DNA of 64,000 nt from an uncultured Eubacteriales bacterium (GCA_900545265.1 UQYI01000007.1:33629-97628); one strand, 5' to 3'; counted from the stretch's first letter, positions 24,326-33,145 are shown. A program made the numbers and translations. Notes: a model not told the origin generated them from the letters alone.

Positions 24326-25440
24326 CCATTGCCGGCCTGTTCATCTGCATATTATGCCTGTTGTATCTCCTGTATCTGGGGGCAGAAAAGCTTCTTGCCC
24401 GCAGGTATAGGAGATCTTTGCTTCATGTGATCCAGGTAAACGGCATCCGGGGCAAATCCTCCACCGTCCGACTTGTTGATGCGGGCCTTCGTGCAGGAGG
24501 CTTTCGGGTGGTCAGCAAATCTACCGGCACTTTGCCCATGATACTGCATACCGACGGCCGGGAGGAGGAGATCCGCCGCCGGGCCCCGGCCAATATCCGG
24601 GAACAGCTCTCCCTGCTGGCTGCAGCGCATCGTGAGGGGGCTCAGATAGCCGTATGCGAATGCATGGCCATTTCTCCCGAGCTGCAGCGGGCCTCCCAGC
24701 AGATGCTTCAGGCGGATATCGCCCTGATCACCAACGTGCGGCTGGATCATACGGATGTCATGGGCGCTACCCGAGAGGAAATTTGCGCTTCTCTGCTGCA
24801 TATGGCCCCGGAAAAAGGACTGCTGATTACCGGAGAAGAGGATATGCTTCCCTTCATGCAGGCCGTCATGAAAAAAAGACAGGGCTGTGCAAAGCTGGCA
24901 CTGCCCGATGCTGCCGGATACCCAGGTATTCCTGATTTTCCGGAAAATATTGCACTGGCGCTGGCTGCCTGTGAAGCCGCTGGTGTTTCCCGGGCTGCCG
25001 CCCTGAAAGGGATGGAAAGTGTGCGCCGGGATCCCTATGCTTTTGAACGGCTGCAATGGGGGCATACGGTCTTTCTCAACGCCTTTTCTGCCAATGATGT
25101 GCAATCCACCCGAACGCTGTATGAAAAGAGCGGAGAAAAAGCCCCCCTTATCCTGATCTTGAACAACCGCAAAGACCGTCCTGCCCGCGCACTGGAAATG
25201 AGTCGTCTGGCCCGGCTGCTGCCCGTCCGTGAAATATGGATTCTGGGAGAGCAGAAGGGCCTGATGCAGCGGCTGCTTCGGCGGCAAAATCCCTCCGTTC
25301 CTCTGCGCCGCTTTGACCGGGCAGAGGATATCCCTCTGGATTTTACGGAACCCCGGGTGCTGCTGGGAGCCGGAAATATCAAAGGGCAGGGAGAAGCCCT
25401 GACTCTGCGCATACGCCGCCGGGCAAAGGAGGTAGAATGA
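24322..25440 (+). CDS. pgsB: poly-gamma-glutamate synthase, ligase subunit
   Basis: A 372-residue Mur-ligase-like amide ligase (PgsB/CapB) that joins glutamates through gamma-carboxyls using ATP. A hydrophobic N-terminal helix (about 3-22) anchors it. The ATP-binding loop VNGIRGKSSTVRLV (39-52), the STGT loop, CECMAISPE and ITNVRLDHTDVMG are hallmark motifs. Length agrees with Bacillus PgsB (about 393). It overlaps the gene before and after by 4 nt each. Confidence 0.9.
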   Translation: MTIAGLFICILCLLYLLYLGAEKLLARRYRRSLLHVIQVNGIRGKSSTVRLVDAGLRAGGFRVVSKSTGTLPMILHTDGREEEIRRRAPANIREQLSLLAAAHREGAQIAVCECMAISPELQRASQQMLQADIALITNVRLDHTDVMGATREEICASLLHMAPEKGLLITGEEDMLPFMQAVMKKRQGCAKLALPDAAGYPGIPDFPENIALALAACEAAGVSRAAALKGMESVRRDPYAFERLQWGHTVFLNAFSANDVQSTRTLYEKSGEKAPLILILNNRKDRPARALEMSRLARLLPVREIWILGEQKGLMQRLLRRQNPSVPLRRFDRAEDIPLDFTEPRVLLGAGNIKGQGEALTLRIRRRAKEVE

Positions 25441-25859
25441 GAGAAGAAATCCTGGTGCTGGGGATACTTTGCAGCATCCTGTTTTATGAATGTACCCGTC
25501 TTTCCCCCGGAGGGCTGATCGTACCGGGGTATTTTGCCCTTTGCCTGCAATCTCCCCTGCGCATTGGGTATACGCTTGGACTGGCTCTGCTCACATGGGG
25601 GGTCATGGCTCTGTTGTCTCAGGTGCTGATCCTGTATGGAAAGCGCCGGTTTGCTCTGTCTATCGTACTTTCCTATCTTTTGAACATGGCAGTTGTTGCC
25701 CTGGGCATACTGCCCTTTGAAATCAGCGTTATCGGGCTTATCATTCCCGGAATACTGGTGCGGGATATGGAAAAGCAGGGACCTGTTAAAACCATTTTGT
25801 CTCTTGGAATAGTCACCGGAGTATTGGGGCTTGTCATGCTCCTTATGGGGGCGCTGTGA
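25437..25859 (+). CDS. pgsC: poly-gamma-glutamate synthase, membrane subunit
   Basis: A 140-residue membrane protein with four to five helices, matching PgsC/CapC (about 149). The N-terminal ECTRLSPGGLIVPGYFAL is highly typical. It forms the catalytic membrane complex with PgsB and may act in export. ATGA overlap with pgsB and a GTGA overlap with the next gene. Confidence 0.9.
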   Translation: MREEILVLGILCSILFYECTRLSPGGLIVPGYFALCLQSPLRIGYTLGLALLTWGVMALLSQVLILYGKRRFALSIVLSYLLNMAVVALGILPFEISVIGLIIPGILVRDMEKQGPVKTILSLGIVTGVLGLVMLLMGAL

Positions 25860-26947
25860 AGCGGCGGGAACTGGGCAAGGCCCTGTGTCTGCTGCTTACG
25901 ATGCTGCTTCTTTTGGCAGGCGGGTTGATCAGCTACGAAAATGCTTTCATGGAAAAACGGCCCGAGTATGACCGGATGTGTGATGCCGCCCGGCGCATGG
26001 AAGCCTGTATGGCCGAAATCAAAGCAGAAAGACTCCGCCGCGGCCTGCCGGTAGACGAAACGGAAGACATCTTTTCCACAGGCCTGCTGGGCACCGGGCA
26101 TACAGCCATCACCACCACATTGGGAAATCTGGAGGCCAAGCGGACCTCCTGCCAGCGGGACATGGGCGCTCTGGTGCTGCGGCTGCTGCTGGAAGCCGGG
26201 GTCAAGGCCGGGGATCGGGTAGGCATATGCGCTTCCGGTTCCTTCCCCGCCCTGAACATTGCCCTTTTTTGCGCACTGGATGCGCTGGAGGCACAGCCGG
26301 CAGCCATTATATCTATCGGCGCCTCCACGTATGGGGCCAACCTGCCGGAATTTACTGCCCCGGAGATGCTGTATCATCTGTATGAAAAAGGGCTTGTTTC
26401 CACCGCACCCCTGTATGCCACTCTGGGGGGAGACGGAGATATGGGGCAGAATATGGGGGCCGCTTTCTTTGAAGAAGAACAGGCAGTGCTGGAGCAGACT
26501 CTGACCCGGCTGGAAACAGCAGGCATTCCTCTGGTTTGTATACCCGACCGGCAGGAAAATCTTGTCTGGCGGGAGCAGGTATACGGCGATATCGACTGCT
26601 TTGTCAGCATAGGGGGGCAATCCATGGCCATGGGGGCTTATGAAGAAGGCTATGCCCTTGGGCAGGGAGTCCTGCGCCGGCAGCGGGTCAAAAACGGTGA
26701 AAGCTTCCTCCTTGGTCACTATCTGAATCTGGATATTCCTGTCACAGTGCTGCTGAACGTCCGCACTCTGTGTGCGGAATACGGCCTGCCCTTTGATCCG
26801 ATTGCTCTTGCGCCCATCGGGGAAAATGCTTTATACTATAAAAAAACCTGTCCTAAGGTTCCGGTGCTGCTGGCACTGGGCCTTGGAGCAGGTATGCTGC
26901 TGCTGTACAGGAGATGGTTCGTATGGAAGGGCAGAAACCAAGAATAA
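25856..26947 (+). CDS. pgsW: poly-gamma-glutamate system protein, PgsW-like
   Basis: A 363-residue protein starting with GTG inside the pgsC stop. One membrane helix at each end (about 8-27 and 338-352) brackets an external domain with TGLLGTGHTAITTTLGNLEA, DRVGICASGSFPALNIA and a VSIGGQSMAMG segment. The pattern agrees with the family called PgsW that replaces PgsA in some clostridial and fusobacterial gene sets; the exact role is unknown. No PgsA/CapA-type metallophosphatase-fold gene is seen in the window. Confidence 0.75.
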   Translation: MKRRELGKALCLLLTMLLLLAGGLISYENAFMEKRPEYDRMCDAARRMEACMAEIKAERLRRGLPVDETEDIFSTGLLGTGHTAITTTLGNLEAKRTSCQRDMGALVLRLLLEAGVKAGDRVGICASGSFPALNIALFCALDALEAQPAAIISIGASTYGANLPEFTAPEMLYHLYEKGLVSTAPLYATLGGDGDMGQNMGAAFFEEEQAVLEQTLTRLETAGIPLVCIPDRQENLVWREQVYGDIDCFVSIGGQSMAMGAYEEGYALGQGVLRRQRVKNGESFLLGHYLNLDIPVTVLLNVRTLCAEYGLPFDPIALAPIGENALYYKKTCPKVPVLLALGLGAGMLLLYRRWFVWKGRNQE

Positions 26948-28350
26948 GATACTCTTCCCTGCTTTTGGGCTGTGCGCTGCTGATACTGGGGCTGTTGATG
27001 CCCCTGCTGCTGAACGTAGGCAACATGGAAGTGTATACCTCCATGTACAAGGCATTCTCCCGGGATGAAAAAATATATGTGCTGGCAGCGGCTTTTCAGC
27101 TGCTGCTGCTGAACATTCTCCGAGGATACCCCAATTACCTGGGCGCTTTCTTTATTGCAGACAGTTTTTCCACCCTGACCCCCCGGCGCTACAAGAAGAT
27201 CCTGCTGGGCTGCATGGTCTTTCCGCTGGTACTGCTGGAATACCGGCTGATCCACCTGCTGTATGGCATAAACTATGCTTTTGGCGTACCTGCACTGCTG
27301 ACCATTGCCATGATGCTGGTGCTGGCCATGGTGGATCTGACTCTTGTCTCCAATATAAAAAAGTGCTTTACGGTGTTCTTCTTTCATGGAGCCATCCAAT
27401 GCCTGGATGTAATGCCCTCCCTCAGCGGCAGCTTCTTTGGTCAGGGAGAGACCACCCGTGAGATCCGTGCTGCCAGCGCCTTTTTGCAGGCGGATACCTT
27501 TTTGAATCTGTCTCTTCTATGCGTTTTCATTCTTCTGGCCCTGAGCGCCTGCCTGTATACGGTGCTGGTGGCGGATGAGAACCACATCCGTCTGGTAAGC
27601 CGCCAGAAGGAACAGCGGGAGCATGAGCTTATGATCGCCCGCATGAGCGAGGTGGAAAACCGCACCTACCGGGAGGTCTATCATGTAGCCCACGACCTGA
27701 AGACCCCCCTCACCTCCATCCAGACCATTATCGGCATCCTGGCGCTGGAAGAAAAGGAACCCCGGCGGCTCCAGCTGCTGCACGGGGTGGAAACCTCTGT
27801 AGAGCACATGAGCCGAATGATCACCGAGCTTCTGGATGAAACCCACGTCAGCCTGACCACCGCCGGAGATATCCTGCGGGAGGTCATGGCACAGGTATCC
27901 ATTGCTCCCTATGTGCACTGCATTGAGCTTAAACAGCCTGCGGAAGATCTGTATGTCAATGCCAATCGCATCCGTTTTGACCGGATGCTCATCAATCTGC
28001 TGGAAAATGCCTATTATGCCCTGACCGATCATAAAAAAGGCGTCATTCGGCTGGAAGCGGATCGGGTATACCTGCAGGGAAACGGGAAAATACTTTCCCC
28101 GTCGGAGGTCAAAAACGCCGGAACGCCCTATGTACGCTTTCTGGTCAGCGACAATGGCCGGGGCATGGACGAAAAGACTGTGGCTTCCATCTTCCAGCGG
28201 GGCTTTTCCACCCGAGGCTCCAGCGGCCTGGGGCTGGTCTTTGTAAAAGAAGTTGTAGAGACCCACGGGGGGCTTGTACAGGTGGACAGCCACCCGCAAA
28301 CCGGCACCACCTTTACCATTCTGATACCGGAGGAAGAAAGCGATGAGTGA
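26923..28350 (+). CDS. sensor histidine kinase
   Basis: A 475-residue membrane kinase. The N-terminal ~215 residues form about seven hydrophobic helices with no large external domain, so the signal is probably inside the membrane. The H-box is VYHVAHDLKTPLTS with His257, N-box MLINLLENAYYAL, G1 DNGRGMD and G2 SSGLGLVFV. The start at 26923 (9 nt after ACAGGAG) overlaps pgsW by 25 nt. It pairs with the regulator that follows and probably controls this locus. Confidence 0.85.
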   Translation: MEGQKPRIRYSSLLLGCALLILGLLMPLLLNVGNMEVYTSMYKAFSRDEKIYVLAAAFQLLLLNILRGYPNYLGAFFIADSFSTLTPRRYKKILLGCMVFPLVLLEYRLIHLLYGINYAFGVPALLTIAMMLVLAMVDLTLVSNIKKCFTVFFFHGAIQCLDVMPSLSGSFFGQGETTREIRAASAFLQADTFLNLSLLCVFILLALSACLYTVLVADENHIRLVSRQKEQREHELMIARMSEVENRTYREVYHVAHDLKTPLTSIQTIIGILALEEKEPRRLQLLHGVETSVEHMSRMITELLDETHVSLTTAGDILREVMAQVSIAPYVHCIELKQPAEDLYVNANRIRFDRMLINLLENAYYALTDHKKGVIRLEADRVYLQGNGKILSPSEVKNAGTPYVRFLVSDNGRGMDEKTVASIFQRGFSTRGSSGLGLVFVKEVVETHGGLVQVDSHPQTGTTFTILIPEEESDE

Positions 28351-28978
28351 GCCCACCAGGATTTTATGCATAGATGACGATGAACAGATCCGCTTTGCCC
28401 TTGGCGCTCTGTGCGAATCTCAGGGATGGCGGCCCTTGACCGCAGGAGATGTACAGGAGGGCCTTTCCCTGTTCTTTCGCGAAAAGCCCGACATGGTGCT
28501 TATCGACTATCATATGCCCAGGATCAATGGAGTGGAAGGCGTCAAAATGCTTCGCCAGCTTTCGCAAACCGTTCCCATACTGGTATTCACCATCGATGAC
28601 GATCAGGCCATAGCCGACGAGTTTCTCCGGGCCGGCGCCAACGATTTTGCCCTTAAACCCATCAAGGCCCCTGATCTCATCTCCCGGATAAAGCTCCATA
28701 TTCGCCTTATGCAGGCACAGCGGGATCCCCACGGAAGCGCTTCCTGGACAAAGGGCATCAGCCGGGTGACCATGGAGCTTATTATAGACGCCCTGAAAAA
28801 AGAAACGGAGCCCCGCACCGTCCAATGGATCGCCGAAAAAACGGGGCTGGCCACCCAAACCACATACCGGTATCTTCAATATATGGTATCCGAGCAGACG
28901 GTGGAAGCCCTGAATGTATACGGCAAAGTGGGTCGTCCCAAACAGAAATTTATCCTCACCCTCAAAGGAGAAAAATAA
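28343..28978 (+). CDS. response regulator, CitB/DctR-like
   Basis: A 211-residue regulator. Receiver domain 1-125 with Asp11-13, phosphorylation site Asp55 (MVLIDYHMP), Thr82 region and Lys104 (LKPI). The C-terminal part contains a helix-turn-helix of the CitB/DcuR kind (VQWIAEKTGLATQTTYRYL). Relatives respond to di- and tricarboxylates and control their carriers, which fits the DctM-like permeases upstream. It overlaps the kinase by 8 nt. Confidence 0.85.
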   Translation: MSEPTRILCIDDDEQIRFALGALCESQGWRPLTAGDVQEGLSLFFREKPDMVLIDYHMPRINGVEGVKMLRQLSQTVPILVFTIDDDQAIADEFLRAGANDFALKPIKAPDLISRIKLHIRLMQAQRDPHGSASWTKGISRVTMELIIDALKKETEPRTVQWIAEKTGLATQTTYRYLQYMVSEQTVEALNVYGKVGRPKQKFILTLKGEK

Positions 28979-29250
28979 TGCCTGCTTCTTTGCTTTCCCA
29001 GTTCCTTCTTCGTTATGAACAGGCCGATACCCTCCCCGAAAAGGCCCTGGCTTTGTATAACGGCGGTTTCTGTGTTCTGGGTCGGGAAGGTCTTTCCCGG
29101 CTGTTGGGAGAGAATGCGGCCCCTTTTTTAGCCTATATACAGGCACTGCAGCAGGAGGATGCTGACGGCGGCCATGCGTTGGCCCACCTCCAGGATGCCC
29201 CTTCTTCCGCCCTGTTGGGATCGCTGTACGAAAAGCTCCGCACGCTTTGA
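28978..29250 (+). CDS. small helical protein, unknown
   Basis: A 90-residue soluble, Leu/Ala-rich protein with no motif I recognise. AAGGAG lies 7 nt before the ATG and the gene starts on the last base of the response-regulator stop, so it is part of that operon. It may be an accessory of the two-component system. A weak hairpin (CCCC-ATTCTC-GGGG, 29274-29287, followed by a T-rich stretch) may end the transcript. Confidence 0.6.
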   Translation: MPASLLSQFLLRYEQADTLPEKALALYNGGFCVLGREGLSRLLGENAAPFLAYIQALQQEDADGGHALAHLQDAPSSALLGSLYEKLRTL

Positions 29251-29332
29251 CCTCACGCCAAAATTGCCTGGAGCCCCATTCTCGGGGTTGCTTTTGCTTC
29301 TTTTCCAGCGTCTCCGAATATAATGTCCATGC

Positions 29333-29361
29333 AAAAAAGCCGGGATATCGCTTCCCGGCTT
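29333..29361 (-). terminator. terminator of the DUF1015 gene
   Basis: On the minus strand AAGCCGGGA-AGCGATA-TCCCGGCTT followed by TTTT. Confidence 0.85.
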
Positions 29362-29377
29362 CCTGTTTGTGTCTGTT

Positions 29378-30688
29378 TTACTTTTCCAGAAGTCTTGCTT
29401 CCATATAGTAACGCTTTTCCGCCGCTTCCCCCATGGAGAAAGTCTTGCGGGGCAGTGCGCCATCATACACTACGGTGGGGAACAGCTCGCTCTTTTCCAT
29501 ATCCGGCAGGAGGAATCCTGTGGTATCGGGCTTCTGGGCCAGTTCCTTGACCACATCAATACCGTGGATATAATCCACCTCGCCTCCCAGTTCCTTCAGC
29601 ACGGCGTCAATGGCATTCTGCAGCGTGCCTACAGCCAGCTGCACGGCGGGTTCGGTTACGATAAAAGCACCGCTCTTATCCCCATAATAGAAGGGGATGA
29701 CATGCTTTTCGCCTCCGGCAGGCGCCTGTTCAGGGCCGATCTCTGCGCCGCCGTTCTGCTCCCGCAGTTTTTGAAGCAGAGCTTCCACCAGCTTTTCCCC
29801 GGGAATACCAAACACGTTCCTGTGAATAGCCTCAAACACAATGCCTTTATCGTGGACGTTGTTCAGCTCGATAAGCGCATACCGGGCAGGATGATCCTCC
29901 CTCTGTTCCTCGGGCAGCGTGGCCTTGATCTTCTCCCAGTTCGCCTTGGCCGTGGCCAAAGAATGGTTCCCATCGCCCATGGCAAAAAGAAGTACGGGCT
30001 TGCTGCCGTATTTCTTTTCAAAGGCAGCTTTGTCGCTGAGTGCGGTAAGAGCTTCCAGCACTCCCATGATCTCCTTTTCCCCGCTGACCAGACGGCCGGA
30101 GATATGTCCGCCGCCCAGCATCAGATCCGTATCATACAGCAAAGGAAGCTTTTCGGCCTGCGCCGTCAAAGGCTCGATAACCGTCTCTTCAGGATCGTCA
30201 ATGAGCACCAGAATATGCGGCAGCTCCACCGCTGCTCCCTCCCGGATGCGCAGCCGGGGCGGAATACGCTCTACAATAGTGCCTTCCGTAGCCCGGATAA
30301 GTGTACCGGAGCCCTTGCTGTAATCATATTTCTCCAGATCCAGTGCCATAACCAGCCCATGCCGGGTGTTTCCTGCAGCGGTGCGCTCCACCAGCACAAA
30401 TCCCTGAGGCTGTTTGACCAGCGTGCCGTTGTGCAGATATTCCTGCATCTTCTCTTTAATGCGTGCAATGCGCTCCTGCTCATCCTGAGCGCCCAGCCAG
30501 GCTTCCGGCAGGATCAGATCCAGCGTGGAAGGGGCATCGCCGATGATCCGGCGGGCTTCCTCCCAGTATTCCTTCTGAGAGGTGAATTGATCGCAGGCCA
30601 CCACGGCCCACTTGTACGTATCTGTCCCCTGAGGGGGCAGCAGGATCTCCGGCACCAGAACGCCGACACTGTTTTCGTATACTTTCAT
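29378..30688 (-). CDS. DUF1015 family protein
   Basis: A 436-residue cytoplasmic protein. It shows the usual DUF1015 sequence, including the start KWAVVACDQFTSQKEYW and the central LFAMGDGNHSLATAKANWE. The family is widespread in anaerobes and often near amino-acid or HPr-related genes, but the reaction is not established. Ordinary length. No operon partner on either side. Confidence 0.85.
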   Translation of the reverse strand: MKVYENSVGVLVPEILLPPQGTDTYKWAVVACDQFTSQKEYWEEARRIIGDAPSTLDLILPEAWLGAQDEQERIARIKEKMQEYLHNGTLVKQPQGFVLVERTAAGNTRHGLVMALDLEKYDYSKGSGTLIRATEGTIVERIPPRLRIREGAAVELPHILVLIDDPEETVIEPLTAQAEKLPLLYDTDLMLGGGHISGRLVSGEKEIMGVLEALTALSDKAAFEKKYGSKPVLLFAMGDGNHSLATAKANWEKIKATLPEEQREDHPARYALIELNNVHDKGIVFEAIHRNVFGIPGEKLVEALLQKLREQNGGAEIGPEQAPAGGEKHVIPFYYGDKSGAFIVTEPAVQLAVGTLQNAIDAVLKELGGEVDYIHGIDVVKELAQKPDTTGFLLPDMEKSELFPTVVYDGALPRKTFSMGEAAEKRYYMEARLLEK

Positions 30689-30831
30689 TGCTTCCTCTTC
30701 CTTTGCAGAATGGTATTTTTATTGTATCGTTTTCAGTGTCTTTTTGCAATGCATTTTCTGAGTGAAAGAATATATATTTATACCCCCTCCCCCTATTTGA
30801 GCCAGGCGTGCATTCGGCATGATCACCAAGT

Positions 30832-30873
30832 AAAAAAAGAGGCCAAGAGCCTTTATCGCTTCTTGCGCCCCTC
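30832..30873 (-). terminator. terminator of the orphan ABC ATPase
   Basis: On the minus strand GAGGGGCGCAAGA pairs with TCTTGGCCTC (one bulge), followed by seven T. Confidence 0.75.
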
Positions 30874-30878
30874 AGTTT

Positions 30879-31670
30879 TTATTCTTTTGCCTCCTGTATA
30901 CCGGAACCGTTCAGCGCCTCCCATATCTTCTTAAAGCAGGGCTGGAATGCCGGCTCTTCCCTTCGGCGCAAAGGCGTCATCTCCGGTGGGAATGGCAGGA
31001 GCACCTCTTTCTTCAGCATGGCAGGCCGTCCCGAAAGCACCAGCACCCGGTCTGCCATGGATACGGCTTCCCCAATATCATGGGTCACCAGCACGGCGGT
31101 TTTGCTCTGCTCCTTGATAATAGCACGCATCTCGTCCCCCAGGTTCAGCCGGGTTTGATAGTCCAGGGCAGAAAAAGGTTCATCCAGCAGGAGCAATTCC
31201 GGTTCCAGCGCCAGTGTGCGGATCAACGCCACCTTTTGCCGCATACCCCCGGAAAGCTGGTTTGGTTTAAAAGAAACAAATTCTCCCAGTCCATAGGTAT
31301 CCAGCAGCGTCAAAGCCTTTTCCCGGCTTTCCTCGTTCAGAGTATGACGCACTTCCAGTCCCAGCAGTACGTTCTTCTCCACCGTCCGCCACTCCAGCAA
31401 ATGATCCCGCTGAAGCATATACCCCATTGGACATTTCCCTGCGGGATACAGCACTTTCCCTCTGGTAGGCGCCATAAGTCCCATGATCATGCTGAGCATG
31501 GTGGTTTTTCCGCAGCCGGATGGCCCGACAATAGCCACAAACTCCCCTTCCTGAATGGAAAGGGAAACATCCTTCAGGGCCTGCGTTTCCCCCTGCGGGG
31601 CCTGATAGCACAGGCTTACGTTCTCAAAGGCGACCAGCACCCGCCCCATGTTGCTTTTTCTCTTTTCCAT
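30879..31670 (-). CDS. ABC transporter ATP-binding protein, nitrate/sulfonate type
   Basis: A 263-residue ATPase with Walker A GPSGCGKTT (50-58), Q-loop MLQRDHLL, signature LSGGMRQKVAL, Walker B LLLLDEPFSALD and H-loop VLVTHDIGEA. It most resembles SsuB/TauB/NrtD-type subunits of importers for aliphatic sulfonates, taurine, nitrate or thiamine precursors. No permease or binding protein gene is next to it, and it has its own terminator, so it must serve a permease encoded elsewhere or be a leftover of a lost operon. Confidence 0.85.
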   Translation of the reverse strand: MEKRKSNMGRVLVAFENVSLCYQAPQGETQALKDVSLSIQEGEFVAIVGPSGCGKTTMLSMIMGLMAPTRGKVLYPAGKCPMGYMLQRDHLLEWRTVEKNVLLGLEVRHTLNEESREKALTLLDTYGLGEFVSFKPNQLSGGMRQKVALIRTLALEPELLLLDEPFSALDYQTRLNLGDEMRAIIKEQSKTAVLVTHDIGEAVSMADRVLVLSGRPAMLKKEVLLPFPPEMTPLRRREEPAFQPCFKKIWEALNGSGIQEAKE

Positions 31671-31753
31671 ACCCTATCCTATGCAGGGCCTGCGTTTCCC
31701 GTCACCCTCTGCGCCGGGTCTGCGTACTATGGAAACATAAGGGAGGTGTGTTC

Positions 31754-31909
31754 ATGAGGAAAAGACGTTTTCGCTGCCGGCCCAGGTGCCTGCTGTGGCT
31801 GCTTGCATTTCCGGCCGCGGTATGCCTGCTGTATCTGCTGCCTCATTGGCTGCTCTGCATTTTGATCATGGCCATGCTTCTCTTTTACCTCTGCTGCCGC
31901 GGCAGCTGA
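31754..31909 (+). CDS. small basic, Cys-containing membrane peptide
   Basis: A 51-residue peptide: a strongly basic N-terminus MRKRRFRCRPRCLLWLL, two short hydrophobic helices split by LLPHWLL, and a C-terminal YLCCRGS. GGGAGG lies 8 nt before the ATG and a terminator follows 10 nt after the stop, so it is a monocistronic gene. No family is recognised. Confidence 0.55.
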   Translation: MRKRRFRCRPRCLLWLLAFPAAVCLLYLLPHWLLCILIMAMLLFYLCCRGS

Positions 31910-31919
31910 GCATAGAAAA

Positions 31920-31965
31920 AGGGCGGAGCGCCGAAACAACGGCCGCTTCGCCCTCTTTTGTTTTG
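31920..31965. terminator. terminator between convergent genes
   Basis: AGGGCGGAGCG/CGCTTCGCCCT stem with inner CG-C-CG pairs, T-rich (CTTTTGTTTT) on the plus side and A-run on the other side, so usable in both directions. Confidence 0.8.
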
Positions 31966-31968
31966 CAC

Positions 31969-33012
31969 TTATTCCTTGGAATACAGGAGCTGATTCAGCA
32001 GAATCTTGTTCTTTTCCACCTCCGGGATCACGGCAAAAGCCCCATCCTGGCTGGTTTCGGTATAGCTGTCGTCAAAAGGCACCCTGGCTCCCTGGAATCC
32101 CAGCTCGTCCGTACGGATGGCTTCATTTGCAATGCCTTCCAATATCTCGCCATCCAGATTCGTGCGCACCCTGGTAATGATTTTCAAAAACAGGTCTGTC
32201 ATCTGATCCACATCCTGATTCAGCCGCAGATATGTCAGTGCGTCTTCGACCATTTTCAGCTGCCTTTGGGTCCGGCCAAAGTCTCCGGTGCCGCCGCTGG
32301 TACGATCCAGCAGATAGGTCACCGCCTCTTTGCCGTTGAGCTGCTGCTGTCCTGCCGTCAAGCTGCCGCCGCATTTCCCGTTGATATATGCAGCTTCCTC
32401 TTCCGTCAGTGTGGCCGGAATACCGCCGATAATATCCGCCAGCTGTGCCAGATCCTCGGTACCCGTATACACATAGTTCTGCAGATCCAGATCAAACACG
32501 CTGTTCAGCGTATTCATCAGCAACCCCATGCCGCCCAGAGAATAGGCCGCATTCAGCCGCTTCCATCCGTAGCCTTCAATGGGCACCAGCATATCCCGCA
32601 TAAGAGAAACAACGGTAAACTGCTGCTTCAGGGCATTAAAGGAAGCAATAAACATCATATCCGTCTGAGGTGCTTCCTCTTCAACGCTTCCGTTTTGTAT
32701 TACAATAAGAAAGCTGTACAGAAAACGGTCTCTTTGTTTCTGGGAGTATATGGGCACCTTTTTGATCTCGCCGGTCTCGTAATAATCCACATCCGTGGAA
32801 AGAGCGGCAGCAAAAGGATCCGGCGTAGGGGAAGGCGCAGGGGTAGCGGTAGCATCCGGCTGTTCCACCGTCTCCACCAGATCTTTATGCAGGCGGTTGA
32901 GCTTTTTAAGGCCGATCACACCGCCCATGCATAGCAGCACCAAAGCGATAGCCAGACTCAGAGCCGTGATCCTGAGCCGTTTGAGAATGCGGGCATCGTT
33001 GTGGTTTTCCAT
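31969..33012 (-). CDS. LCP-family protein, divergent
   Basis: A 347-residue membrane-anchored LCP protein: one helix at about 16-35, a Pro/Thr/Ala stalk, then the LCP core FTVVSLMRDMLVPIEGYG, RLNAAYSLGG and LADIIGGIPATLTEEEA. The Arg of the usual SIPRDT is kept (LMRDM) but the domain is shorter than in the protein at 11906. GGGAGGGC precedes the ATG at 33012. It follows a 38-residue membrane peptide and an NAGPA-type lipoprotein, an envelope-biogenesis set. Confidence 0.8.
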   Translation of the reverse strand: MENHNDARILKRLRITALSLAIALVLLCMGGVIGLKKLNRLHKDLVETVEQPDATATPAPSPTPDPFAAALSTDVDYYETGEIKKVPIYSQKQRDRFLYSFLIVIQNGSVEEEAPQTDMMFIASFNALKQQFTVVSLMRDMLVPIEGYGWKRLNAAYSLGGMGLLMNTLNSVFDLDLQNYVYTGTEDLAQLADIIGGIPATLTEEEAAYINGKCGGSLTAGQQQLNGKEAVTYLLDRTSGGTGDFGRTQRQLKMVEDALTYLRLNQDVDQMTDLFLKIITRVRTNLDGEILEGIANEAIRTDELGFQGARVPFDDSYTETSQDGAFAVIPEVEKNKILLNQLLYSKE

Positions 33013-33025
33013 AAGCCCTCCCGTC

Positions 33026-33142
33026 TCAGGCTCCCAGGGCCATGCGCAGCAGGATAATATCCACAGCCAATGCCCCCAGTACCAGCAGCCCCAGCACAAC
33101 TATCAGGGCTATGTACAGTCCCTTTTTAATCTTTACGCTCAT
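33026..33142 (-). CDS. single-helix membrane peptide
   Basis: A 38-residue peptide, MSVKIKKGLYIALIVVLGLL at the start, then one long hydrophobic helix ending RMALGA. It lies 3 nt after the stop of the NAGPA gene and 13 nt before the LCP gene, all co-directional, so translation is probably coupled. Only a weak GTGGA precedes the ATG. Positive-inside rule predicts a short cytoplasmic N-tail. Confidence 0.5.
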   Translation of the reverse strand: MSVKIKKGLYIALIVVLGLLVLGALAVDIILLRMALGA

Positions 33143-33145
33143 AGT

